Assembly (NCBI GenBank): GCA_015075185.1
Contig: JABTUW010000001.1
Span: 124,001-188,000 of the forward strand
Origin: Anaerolineales bacterium
GTDB lineage: Bacteria > Chloroflexota > Anaerolineae > 4572-78 > J111
Direction: 5' to 3'
Length of the DNA: 64,000 nucleotides
The translations under genes were made by a program, and so were the position numbers. Every line of letters starts with the position of its first letter. Positions within the stretch are counted from its first letter, which is position 1. Positions 9,005-17,250 of the stretch are shown piece after piece. Under the pieces are notes generated by a model that made no database searches, was not told the origin of the DNA, and saw only the letters and a list, made by a program, of their open reading frames with translations.

Positions 9005-10830
9005 TAATGACACCTCGCTCTACTCGGCCACAACCAGGGCGCCAGGAAAACGACAATAAGCGCCACCAGAAGCGTCAACGGCGTGCCGACCAGGACAAAA
9101 TCCATAAAGCGATAGCGGCCGGGGCCGTACACCAATAAATTGCCATGATGGCCGATTGGCGTCAGGAACGAGGCGACGGCGGCCATAGCGACCGTGACCA
9201 CATACGGTTCAGGCGGGTGGCCTAAAGTCTGGGCCAGCAGCGCGGCCACCGGGGCAAAAACAGCGGCAGTGGCGGCATCAGACATAAATTGGGTCAGAAC
9301 AGCGACAAGCGCAAAGATGACCAGCAAGATGACCGTTTGCGACCACTCCCCAACCGCTCCCTGAAGCCAGCTGGCTAAAAGCTCGGAAGCGCCGCTCTTC
9401 TGCATGGCCAGACCCAGGGGCACAGCGCCAGCGATAAAAATGTAAATCCGGGCATCAATCGCCCGGTAGGCCTGCCGGGGTGTGATACAGCCGGTCAGAA
9501 CCATGGCCACTGCGCCGACCAGGGCGGCCATCTCAATTGTCATGAAGTTAAAAGCCGCAGCGATGACCGTTGCCAGCATAATGCCTCCCGCCAAAGGCGC
9601 TTTCCGGCGTAAGCGGGTTTCCCCTTGAAACGGAACCATCATCAAGAAAGCCCGGTCCTTGGCGATATGATTCAGCGCCTCCTCGTCACCTTGTAACACC
9701 AATACATCCCCCGGACGCAGGCGGGTTCGGGCCAGCTCTTGTTGCAGCCAACCTCGTTTTCGCCACAGGCCGACCACAATAACTCCATAACGTTCCCGGA
9801 AATCAACCTCGCCGATGGTACGGCCGGCTAAGTCTGAAGTTGGAGCAAGCACCGCCTGTACCAACAGATCGGCAATATCTTCCGTCTGGCTGTCAGCCGT
9901 CTCAGATTGAGGAGCGCCATACTGTTGGATAGGGTGCAGTTCAACGCCAGGCTCTTGCCGAATTGCGACCATTGCCTCAGGTGAAGCCCGGATCAGTAAC
10001 ACATCGTTCTCGCGCAGGCGCTGCTCATTAAAGGGACGGCGCATGGATCGCCGGTTGCGCACCCAGCCGACTACCTTAAACGGGTAACGGTCATTAGCCT
10101 CAACCTCCGGCACGGTTTTATCCAAAAAGGGCGAGTCCGGCAGAACGGTCAACTCGGTAAAGTAGGCATCCAGCCGAAAGCGATTGGCTTGATCGTCGCC
10201 GCCCTCGTGTGCTGGCAGCAAAAAGCGGCCCAGCAGCAGCATAAACAGCGTTCCCGCCAGGGAGAGACTTAGCCCAATCGGGGCAATCGAAAAAATTCCT
10301 AATCCCGGCCGGTCAGCCTGGCGCAGGGTTTCACTGGCAATGAGGAAAGCTGGCGCCCCAATAATAGTGATGGTTGTCCCCAGCGAGGCGGCGAAGGAGA
10401 GGGGCATCAGCAATCTGGAAGCGGGGATATTCCGCTCGCGGGAAAGGTTAAGCGTAACCGGCAGCATCACCGCTGTGGTCGTCAGGTGGTGAGTAAAGGC
10501 CGACAGCAGCGCCACCGCCGGCATGATAACTGCCAGGGCCTGGTTGTAGCTGTTGCCTGCCAGGTGGCCAATCCAGGCCCCTATCGTTTCCGACAAACCG
10601 GTTTGATGGAGCGCTCCACTCAGCACAAAGATCGCCGCCACAATTATGGCCGGTTCGCTGCCGAAGCCGGACAGGGCCTCCTCAGGGGTCAGCAGCCCGG
10701 TTAGCGCCAGGGCCAGGATAATGAGCAGCGCCACCAGGTCATTGCGCAGGCGCTCGGTAATCAGTAAGGCCAGAGCGATGATTAAGATGATAAAGAAACT
10801 CAGTTGGGGCAGATTAAGGTCTAGTGGCAA
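9004..10830 (-). CDS. SLC13/DASS-family anion transporter with TrkA-C domains
   Basis: Membrane transporter, 608 aa. Two halves of membrane segments (about 1-210 and 415-605) flank a cytoplasmic insert with two RCK_C/TrkA-C modules (TVLPDSPFLDKTVPEVEAND and LAPTSDLAGRTIGEVDFRER). This is the SLC13 permease layout also annotated as citrate or sodium:sulfate symporters; the substrate cannot be read from the sequence. The start is TTG at 10830 with AAGGGA 8-9 nt upstream, and no in-frame ATG fits better. It is coupled to the downstream GT9 gene by TAATG. Its role in a glycan cluster is unclear; sulfate or organic-anion uptake is possible. Confidence 0.9.
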   Translation of the reverse strand: MPLDLNLPQLSFFIILIIALALLITERLRNDLVALLIILALALTGLLTPEEALSGFGSEPAIIVAAIFVLSGALHQTGLSETIGAWIGHLAGNSYNQALAVIMPAVALLSAFTHHLTTTAVMLPVTLNLSRERNIPASRLLMPLSFAASLGTTITIIGAPAFLIASETLRQADRPGLGIFSIAPIGLSLSLAGTLFMLLLGRFLLPAHEGGDDQANRFRLDAYFTELTVLPDSPFLDKTVPEVEANDRYPFKVVGWVRNRRSMRRPFNEQRLRENDVLLIRASPEAMVAIRQEPGVELHPIQQYGAPQSETADSQTEDIADLLVQAVLAPTSDLAGRTIGEVDFRERYGVIVVGLWRKRGWLQQELARTRLRPGDVLVLQGDEEALNHIAKDRAFLMMVPFQGETRLRRKAPLAGGIMLATVIAAAFNFMTIEMAALVGAVAMVLTGCITPRQAYRAIDARIYIFIAGAVPLGLAMQKSGASELLASWLQGAVGEWSQTVILLVIFALVAVLTQFMSDAATAAVFAPVAALLAQTLGHPPEPYVVTVAMAAVASFLTPIGHHGNLLVYGPGRYRFMDFVLVGTPLTLLVALIVVFLAPWLWPSRARCH

Positions 10831-10952
10831 AATGAGTGTCCCTTTTTAGCTTGATTGAGAGTCATAGCCTCACCAGGGTGCAGGGCAACCTTATGCGGCG
10901 GCTCCGGTAAGCGTGGAGCAGGTCAGGCACAAAAGAATCGGCCACTGGCGTC

Positions 10953-12128
10953 TTAGCGCGCGTTCTGCACTACCGGCCAAGTCGAAGGCCAGGGCACAGG
11001 ATACTTCAAACGAGCATCGGCCAGCCGGTAGAAGAGGTCACCGATCATCTGGATACTCGTTCTCAGGTCAAATCGTTCCTCCACCCGCTCGCGGGCCGCC
11101 CGGCCCATTGCCTCCAGCCGGACGGGATCAGCCAGCAGCTCTAACAGCCAATCGCCAACCGCCTGCCAGTCGCCCGGACCCACCAACTGCCCCGTTGTGC
11201 CAACCTCGACCAGCTCAACCACGCCGCCGACGGCAATCGCCACCACCGGCCGGCCGCAAGCCATCCCTTCAAGTAGGGAAAAAGGCATGCCCTCAACGCG
11301 CGAAGTCTGGGCAACAATATCCAGCGCCGGGTAGACCTGCCAGGGTTCGGCCCATAAGCCGGCCAAATGCACGCGATCCGTTAGCCCCATGGCCTGGATC
11401 ATATCGGTCAGTTCTTGACGCATCGGACCCTCGCCGACCAAAACAAAATGCACGTCGGGGCGTTGTTGGTGAACATATTCGGCGGCCCGGATAAATTGAT
11501 CGGGGCCTTTCTCGTGAGCCAGGCGGCCGACAAAGCCGACCAGGGGAACATTCAGAGGTACGCCGATAGCCTCACGCAGAGCGTGGCCACTGCGATCCGG
11601 GACAAAAGTATCCAGGTCCACACCATTGGGTATCAGCGTTACCCGATCAGGCGGTACGCCCATGGTCAGCGCCTGGATATAAGCCTCCTGGCAGACAACC
11701 AGCAGGTTGGTGCCGGTTGTCCGGCTAATCCCCAATTCTTGCGTGGTCATGCTCATCCCGTGTATGGTGGCTACCACCGGGGTGCGGGTCAGGCAGCCGG
11801 CTAACCCGCCCAGGACATGCGCTTTGGGCAGGTGGGCGTGGACCAGGTCAATCTGCTGGTTGCGGATAATCTCTACGGCGGTCTGGATAGAGCGCCAGGG
11901 GGGGTCTTCCTGCATGGAAGTCACAAAGACATGACAGCCCAGTTGGCGCAGCGATGCCGTATACTCGGTCTCGTAGGGGCACAGGCAGGTAATCCGAAAG
12001 AGGTCGGAGGGCAGCAAACGGATGAGATTGCGCACGTAGATTTCCATCCCCCCGACAATGGCATTGCCAAGGACTTCCAGCACATGCAGGGTGTCTTTCT
12101 TAGCACTACCATTATTTTTAGCTAACAT
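10953..12128 (-). CDS. GT4 family glycosyltransferase
   Basis: Retaining GT-B glycosyltransferase, 391 aa. N-terminal acceptor domain with the glycine-rich loop LGNAIVGGMEIYVRNL; C-terminal donor domain with VGFVGRLAHEKGPDQFI, VLVGEGPMRQEL and the EX7E-type motif VEGMPFSLLEGMACGRPVVA. The ATG at 12128 has GAGGAG upstream. Likely transfers a nucleotide-activated sugar in assembly of the surface polysaccharide made by this cluster. The donor and linkage cannot be predicted. Confidence 0.9.
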   Translation of the reverse strand: MLAKNNGSAKKDTLHVLEVLGNAIVGGMEIYVRNLIRLLPSDLFRITCLCPYETEYTASLRQLGCHVFVTSMQEDPPWRSIQTAVEIIRNQQIDLVHAHLPKAHVLGGLAGCLTRTPVVATIHGMSMTTQELGISRTTGTNLLVVCQEAYIQALTMGVPPDRVTLIPNGVDLDTFVPDRSGHALREAIGVPLNVPLVGFVGRLAHEKGPDQFIRAAEYVHQQRPDVHFVLVGEGPMRQELTDMIQAMGLTDRVHLAGLWAEPWQVYPALDIVAQTSRVEGMPFSLLEGMACGRPVVAIAVGGVVELVEVGTTGQLVGPGDWQAVGDWLLELLADPVRLEAMGRAARERVEERFDLRTSIQMIGDLFYRLADARLKYPVPWPSTWPVVQNAR

Positions 12129-12216
12129 GAGTCAGTCCTCCTCATTGGACGTACCGAAAAATATTCGGTTAAAATTTTGGCGCTGCCACACCAAAAATTC
12201 TCCCAGAGGAGAAAAA

Positions 12217-12245
12217 TTGACAGCGGTTAGCGCCGTAACTATATT
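12217..12245 (+). promoter_or_regulatory. Sigma-70 type promoter of the methyltransferase gene
   Basis: TTGACA (12217-12222), a 17-bp spacer and TATATT (12240-12245) lie 56 bp before the TTG start of the plus-strand methyltransferase gene. A GC-rich hairpin in the leader (GGCTGC/GCAGCC near 12252-12272) follows. Confidence 0.65.
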
Positions 12246-12301
12246 ATCGCTGGCTGCTGGTTTAAGCAGCCGTATCAATTTTAAAAGGAGCAAACAAAAC
12301 G

Positions 12302-12981
12302 TTGTCCCTGTTAAACGAAACCGATTTACCCGGCGGCCCGGTGGAATTTGGTAATCTGCGCCGGGTGACGCCCATCACCCGGTCCTTTGGCTTTGAACGC
12401 GGGCAGCCGATTGACCGCTACTACATCGAACGTTTTCTGGCCCGGCACAGCGCCGATGTTTTTGGGCGGGTCATGGAGATTGGCGATAATGAGTATACCC
12501 GGCGCTTCGGCGGAACGCGAGCGACCCAATCCGATATTCTCAGCCTGACCTCCGATAATCCCAACGCTACCCTGGTGGCCGATTTGACCTCCGCCGATCA
12601 TGTACCATCGGCAATTTTTGACTGTATCATTTTCACCCAAACCCTGCATTTCATCTATGATGTCCAGGCGGCGGTGCGGACCCTGCACCGGATGCTCAAG
12701 CCGGCGGCGTGCTGTTGGGCACATTTCCCGCGCTCAGCCAGGTTTGCCGCTACGACATGGACCGCTGGGGCGACTACTGGCGTTTTACCAGCGCCGCGAT
12801 CCACCGTTTGTTTGGCGACGTGTTTGGCCCGGAACAGGTAACGGTTGAGGCGCACGGCAATGTTTTGGCCGCCCTCAGTTTTTTGCACGGCCTATCGGCC
12901 CACGAGCTGACGCCGGACGAACTTGATACCCTTGATCCCGATTACCAGCTCCTCATTACCGCCCGCGTGGTTAAATTATAG
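12302..12981 (+). pseudogene. SAM-dependent methyltransferase, frameshifted
   Basis: Two overlapping frames encode one class-I methyltransferase of about 225 aa. The first (TTG 12302, AAAGGAG upstream) runs through RVMEIGDNEYTRRFG, VADLTSADHVPSAIFDCIIFTQTLHFIYD and HRMLKP. The second resumes with VLLGTFPALSQVCRYDMDRWGDYWRFT and ends at 12981. The join falls at 12701-12710, where loss of one G would turn the expected KPGGVLLG into KPAACCWA. It is the only plus-strand gene among minus-strand glycosyltransferase genes. It could be a real pseudogene or a sequence error. Probably modifies a sugar or glycan. Confidence 0.8.
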
Positions 12982-12998
12982 CCCCAGAGTAACGACTC

Positions 12999-13044
12999 AG
13001 GTGACTGGCACTTTTCTCCTTTAGTAACCAAGTGCCAGTCACCT
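12999..13044. repeat. 15-bp perfect inverted repeat, dispersed family
   Basis: Arms AGGTGACTGGCACTT (12999-13013) and its complement (13030-13044) with a 16-nt loop; the pairing extends imperfectly outward through GTAAC-ACTCA on both sides. A related sequence (AGTGCCTGTCACCT) recurs at 48860-48873. It lies between convergent genes and may be a non-coding mobile repeat that serves as a terminator. Confidence 0.65.
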
Positions 13045-13095
13045 TTAGCCTGAGTAGTTACGCCCCAGATTTACAAAACCTGAGGGCGCGCCGAG

Positions 13096-13125
13096 AGGAG
13101 TGAAAAAGTATACCTTTTCACTCCT
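13096..13125. terminator. Hairpin downstream of the GT2-GT4 fusion gene
   Basis: An 11-bp perfect stem AGGAGTGAAAA (13096-13106) pairs with 13115-13125 around an 8-nt loop, 39 bp beyond the minus-strand stop codon at 13164. It lacks a clear T tract on either strand, so termination is only likely. Confidence 0.45.
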
Positions 13126-13163
13126 GAAATTACAGTTAATTTTTACAAATCCTTACACCTCCA

Positions 13164-15080
13164 TTATGGAAATGTTCTTGATTTTTGGAAGACCGCCGCT
13201 GTTTTAGCCGGCACTTCACGCGGCCAGGTCAGGGGAACTTTAGCGACCATCTCCTTCTCTGTCCGCCGGTTGGCTATCTGGCGAAAGAAATTAATTAAAC
13301 GATCGGCGTGATAGTCAAAGGTGAACTGCCCCCGCTGGCGCCAGACGTTATCGCGGAGGTGAGCCATCCTGGTTTCATCGGCCAATTGCTCCCGCAATTC
13401 GGCCATCGTGGTAAAAAATAGGCCCAGGTCGAGCTGGTGGACCAGGGTTTGGGTGGCCACAATCGCCTCCGAATTATCCCGCTGTAACACCGGCAGCCCG
13501 GCGACGGCCAGCGTCGCCAGCCGAGCCGGATAATTCAGGTCATCCCAGTTGGCCCGGTGCAGTTCCCCTTGATTCTCGCTCTGGAAAAAGTGCAGCCAGC
13601 CGGCGTCGTACTGCGAAAACTCCTTCACCCAATTCTCCTGGTCAACCTGCCGGTGCAGATGTAGGTGATTGGGGGCGAGGCCGCGCGCCTTTTCGATCCA
13701 GGTGAGCCACTGGCCGTGGGTGAAATCCCCATAAAAGTGGAGATGGATCCCCTGTTCGGCCAGCGCGGCGACGGTATGGGGATGCAGGCCAATGGGCCGG
13801 CCCGGCACCACGGTGTGAAACTCGCCGTTCCCCTGCGATAATCGAGGCGAACGCTCCCCCATGAACCAGTCACGCTTGGGCAGGTCGCCGTCCAGCACCA
13901 GCGAGCGGTCAGGGTCGGCCAGGCCGGGCACGATAGTTTCAAACCAGTCCCGCATCTCCGGGCTGGAGTAGATTCGGCCGTGGGCGCGGCTGTAAAGCTC
14001 GACCAGTTGCGGCCAGGTGCCTTTTTCCAGGCAGATAAACGGCCCTTCCTTAAAATGCCAGACAAACGGTACGCCCAGATTTTCGGTCATGACCTGGTGA
14101 GCAAACGGCACGGCCTGCCAGTTAAGCAGGCCATAGATGACATCAGGCTGGAGTTTCCGCAGGGCCTCACGCCAACCTCGGCGAGGCAAATCTTGCACGT
14201 GACCAAACGGCAGCGGACCGACCGTGTTGTACCAGTAGGGATCGGGCATCCACAACCCATACAGGCGGTGGCCTCGTTCTTCCAGGGCCAGCACCCGCTC
14301 CGGGTTGTAAGCCAGTTCGCCCAGCAGTACTATTTTTAGCCCATCCGGCGCGGGTTTTGTGTCGGGACGCTCGCGGAAGCGGCGGTAATGCCCCACTTCA
14401 TCTATATAGTTGCCGACCGTGGTGTGAAAGCGCAGCGGCTGCTTGAGATTAAAGCGAACCCGGTAGGGATTGATGCCGCCGACCGGCTCGCGCAGCAATT
14501 TATGACGCTGGCCGGGATGGTCCACCCATTCGCAGGTCAGGCAGCCCGTGCCGATAAAATCGCCGTGCGGGCGCAGTTTTGACCAAAACATCCGCTCCAG
14601 GTCGTCTGTGACCAGTTCTACTCTTTCCATCCAATAGTCGTCGGTGCGGCGGTGCATCACCTGCACCAGTTGCAAGGGATAACCCTCAATTTGCCCCAGG
14701 GCTGAGCGGTTGTAGTGATGGCGCACCCCCGCATAGGCCAACACCGCTTCAGGCAGTTCGGCCAGGCAGGCGACCAGCGAGGCCAGGTGGTCGTGATAAA
14801 AGAGGTCGTCGGAAGGCAGGTAGGCGATGAGAGGCGCCTGGGCCAGCCGCAGCGCCCAGTTCAAGACCGCGCCGAGACCCTGGTTTTGTTTAAGGCGGTG
14901 ATAATGAATGCGCGGGTCGGCCAGGTAGAGCTTGACGATGGCCTGGGTCTCGTCGGGTGAGGCATCGTCAACAATAATGAGTTCCCAGTCAGTCAGAGTT
15001 TGGCTGCGCAGGCTGTTAATCGCTCGCCGGATAAAGGCGGCATGTTCGTAAGTCGGCATAAGGACCGATACTAAGGGCAT
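13164..15080 (-). CDS. Two-domain glycosyltransferase (GT2 + GT-B like)
   Basis: Fusion protein of 638 aa. Residues 1-270 are a GT2 domain: VSVLMPTYEHAAFIRRAINS, IIVDDASPDET, and the DXD-type YLPSDDLFYHD. From about 275 a second, GT-B-like domain begins (LKIVLLGELAYNPERVLALEERGH) with GRIYSSPEMRDWFE, GRPIGLHPHTVAAL and a C-terminal RLATLAVAGLPVLQRDNSE segment resembling GT4 donor sites. One chain may add two sugars successively. AAGGAG precedes the ATG at 15080. Acceptor and donors are unknown. Confidence 0.82.
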   Translation of the reverse strand: MPLVSVLMPTYEHAAFIRRAINSLRSQTLTDWELIIVDDASPDETQAIVKLYLADPRIHYHRLKQNQGLGAVLNWALRLAQAPLIAYLPSDDLFYHDHLASLVACLAELPEAVLAYAGVRHHYNRSALGQIEGYPLQLVQVMHRRTDDYWMERVELVTDDLERMFWSKLRPHGDFIGTGCLTCEWVDHPGQRHKLLREPVGGINPYRVRFNLKQPLRFHTTVGNYIDEVGHYRRFRERPDTKPAPDGLKIVLLGELAYNPERVLALEERGHRLYGLWMPDPYWYNTVGPLPFGHVQDLPRRGWREALRKLQPDVIYGLLNWQAVPFAHQVMTENLGVPFVWHFKEGPFICLEKGTWPQLVELYSRAHGRIYSSPEMRDWFETIVPGLADPDRSLVLDGDLPKRDWFMGERSPRLSQGNGEFHTVVPGRPIGLHPHTVAALAEQGIHLHFYGDFTHGQWLTWIEKARGLAPNHLHLHRQVDQENWVKEFSQYDAGWLHFFQSENQGELHRANWDDLNYPARLATLAVAGLPVLQRDNSEAIVATQTLVHQLDLGLFFTTMAELREQLADETRMAHLRDNVWRQRGQFTFDYHADRLINFFRQIANRRTEKEMVAKVPLTWPREVPAKTAAVFQKSRTFP

Positions 15081-15104
15081 GTCTTCACTCCTTCGAAACT
15101 AAAC

Positions 15105-15155
15105 TGGAGTGCAAACCTCGGTTTGCCAAAAAGCCAAAGCAAGCTTTGGACTCCA
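15105..15155. repeat. Three-way palindromic element
   Basis: An outer stem TGGAGT/ACTCCA (15105-15110 with 15150-15155) encloses two perfect 7-bp hairpins, GCAAACC/GGTTTGC (15111-15126) and CCAAAGC/GCTTTGG (15134-15149). It has the same fold plan as the element at 2872-2936 with unrelated sequence. It lies in the leader of the two-domain glycosyltransferase gene. Confidence 0.65.
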
Positions 15156-15222
15156 TTTTCATTATCAGTGGTGTGCGTTAGTTCGTGACAACTCCTCTTG
15201 TAAGGATGAAACAGGTATTTTT

Positions 15223-16071
15223 TCACCCCTTTGACAAAAACTCATATTTTTCCAACGCGGGCAAACGTAGACTAAGCACCCTGGGCGCGTCAATCCGCCG
15301 ATCGGGGACGGTAGTGGGCAACTCCTGGTGATAAACTCCAGAGGGAATCAAGCCGCAGCCGCCATAACGTTCCATCACCCGCAGTTGAGCCAGCACATCC
15401 TCCCCGCAGTGAACAGACGGCAGGTCGCGCCAAAAGGTAAAACCTCCGGACTGGCGCAGCTTGGCGGTGTGGTACATAACACAGCCGCCTACCCAGGCCA
15501 CCCGATACTTACGCTGCCGCTCAGGAGTCAAACGCAGGCGCTGCTGGACGTGATACAGGTTGGCGGCGCTGTGCAAATAATGCCGCTCCCACTCCGGGGT
15601 GTTAGGACAGACGGTTTCCGGCTCCACCGGGCCGTCCCAAAACTCAATGGCCTGCTGGTGCGGCCGGACATCGTTGGCGAAGCTCAGGCCAATCACGGCG
15701 CAACCAACAAAGCCGCACTTCTCTTCTCTGATCGCCCGCAGCATCTGCTCGATCACCGTCGGCTCAAGAATCAGGTCGTCGTCCAAAAAAAGAGCATAGG
15801 GTGCGATAACTTGATCTAGTAAGAACTGGCGCTGCTCGGCCAGACCCCGGCGGGGCAGATGCTTATACAGGTCAATAGGGTGTCCGTGCGCCTGAAGCAC
15901 GCGCAGCGCGGCCTGGACCTCGCCCGAGGCCAGCGAGTCGTTCTCCTCGGTTTGGTCGGAAATGACCACCCGAAAATCGCGGAAGGTCTGGGCGCACAGG
16001 CTGGTCAGCGTGACCGCCAGAGCCGCCGGGCGGCGATAGGTTGGAATGAGCACGTCTACGGTTGCGCTCAT
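15223..16071 (-). CDS. GT2 family glycosyltransferase
   Basis: GT-A fold glycosyltransferase, 282 aa: VDVLIPTYRRPAALAVTLTS at the start, RRGLAEQRQFLLDQ, metal-binding LFLDDDL near residue 96, and a C-terminal catalytic-base region with CGEDVLAQLRVMERYG. No membrane segment, so it is probably a cytoplasmic enzyme using an NDP-sugar. Its ATG overlaps the stop of the upstream GT9 gene by 4 nt (16068-16071), placing it in the same operon. Confidence 0.88.
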   Translation of the reverse strand: MSATVDVLIPTYRRPAALAVTLTSLCAQTFRDFRVVISDQTEENDSLASGEVQAALRVLQAHGHPIDLYKHLPRRGLAEQRQFLLDQVIAPYALFLDDDLILEPTVIEQMLRAIREEKCGFVGCAVIGLSFANDVRPHQQAIEFWDGPVEPETVCPNTPEWERHYLHSAANLYHVQQRLRLTPERQRKYRVAWVGGCVMYHTAKLRQSGGFTFWRDLPSVHCGEDVLAQLRVMERYGGCGLIPSGVYHQELPTTVPDRRIDAPRVLSLRLPALEKYEFLSKG

Positions 16072-17174
16072 AAGGCTACCTCCAGCGCCGGACGACCAAC
16101 CGGCGCGTTACCAAGCAGTTCTGAGGCCGCCTGTACGACGGTCTCAGGCATTACCAGGCGCAGGCAGTGATGATGTCCTTCCGGGCAGATACTTTTGTAG
16201 CAGTACTTACACGGTACATTGTGAAATAAAACGCGGCTGGGCACGCCCCAGGGCATATGCTGCGGATTAGTTAAGGCGTAGAGGTCAACCACCGGCGTGC
16301 CAACGGCTGCCGCCAGGTGCGCCGGCCCCGTATTGTTGGCAATCAGCAGCGGCGCGAGCGCTACCAGGGCCGCCATTTCGCCCAGGTTAAGCCGGCCGGC
16401 CAGGGAATAGGTTGGCAGATCCGCTTCGATTTGAATCCGCTTCACCAGGTCACGTTCTGCCTCGGTACCCGTAAAAACAACCTGCCAGCCCTTTTCCCCA
16501 ACTAGCTGCCGGGCTACGGCGGCGAAACCTTCGGGCGGGTAGCGCCGCGACGGCGCGCTTGCGCCGGGATGAATGACTACCCAGGGCTGCTCCACTTCAA
16601 GACCCAGTTTACGCAAAAGAGCGGCGACCCGACGACGAGTCCCGGCCGGAAGACGCAGGGACATCCGCTCATCAGCAGTCCGGCAGCCTACCCTCGCTAC
16701 CAGGTCAAGCTGGCGGCGTACTTCGTGCCGCAGGAGCTTATCCGGTTCAGGATCAGGGACCCAGGTAGTCAACAGTTGGTAAGGATTTTCACGGCAGTGC
16801 GCCAGCCGCAGGGGAATATCGGCCAGGTAGCACAGGAAGGCCGACGGCAAGGGATTCTGGCTGTAGACGGTGAAGATGACCGCTGCATCAAAAGCCATGT
16901 GCCGGAGCTGTTCGGCCATAGCATATTCAGCGCGGCTGTCAGGGCGTGGTGCAGTGGCTTTAAGCCAGGGCGCTTCATAGACGATGACCGAATCAATCTC
17001 CGGCACCAGGTGGGCCACGCTTGCCCCCGCCGGAGAGGTAAGCAGAGTAATGCGCCGCTCCCGGCCCGACTCCTTCAGAGCGCGGACAGCCGGGGTGGTC
17101 ATCAAGACGTCACCCAGGGAGTCCAGGCGGACACATAAGATATTTTTCGCTTCCTGCCAAGTTGGTTCGATCAT
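16068..17174 (-). CDS. GT9 family glycosyltransferase (heptosyltransferase-like)
   Basis: Second GT9 protein of the cluster, 368 aa. ILCVRLDSLGDVLMTTPAVRAL is the N-terminal signature; the C-terminal half has VVIHPGASAPSRRYP, VVFTGTEAERDLV and LLIANNTGPAHLAAAVGTPVV, followed by a Cys/His-rich stretch (CKYCYKSICPEGHHHC). I take the ATG at 17174, with AGGAG about 13 nt upstream, over a TTG at 17207. It lies directly downstream of the ADP-heptose synthase gene, so ADP-heptose is the probable donor. Confidence 0.88.
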   Translation of the reverse strand: MIEPTWQEAKNILCVRLDSLGDVLMTTPAVRALKESGRERRITLLTSPAGASVAHLVPEIDSVIVYEAPWLKATAPRPDSRAEYAMAEQLRHMAFDAAVIFTVYSQNPLPSAFLCYLADIPLRLAHCRENPYQLLTTWVPDPEPDKLLRHEVRRQLDLVARVGCRTADERMSLRLPAGTRRRVAALLRKLGLEVEQPWVVIHPGASAPSRRYPPEGFAAVARQLVGEKGWQVVFTGTEAERDLVKRIQIEADLPTYSLAGRLNLGEMAALVALAPLLIANNTGPAHLAAAVGTPVVDLYALTNPQHMPWGVPSRVLFHNVPCKYCYKSICPEGHHHCLRLVMPETVVQAASELLGNAPVGRPALEVAL

Positions 17175-17250
17175 CCTGTTTTTGTTTCTCCTGTGATGGC
17201 TTGTCAAAGTTAAGCTTTGACGCTCCGCATTGTTATCTCCACCGATGAAG

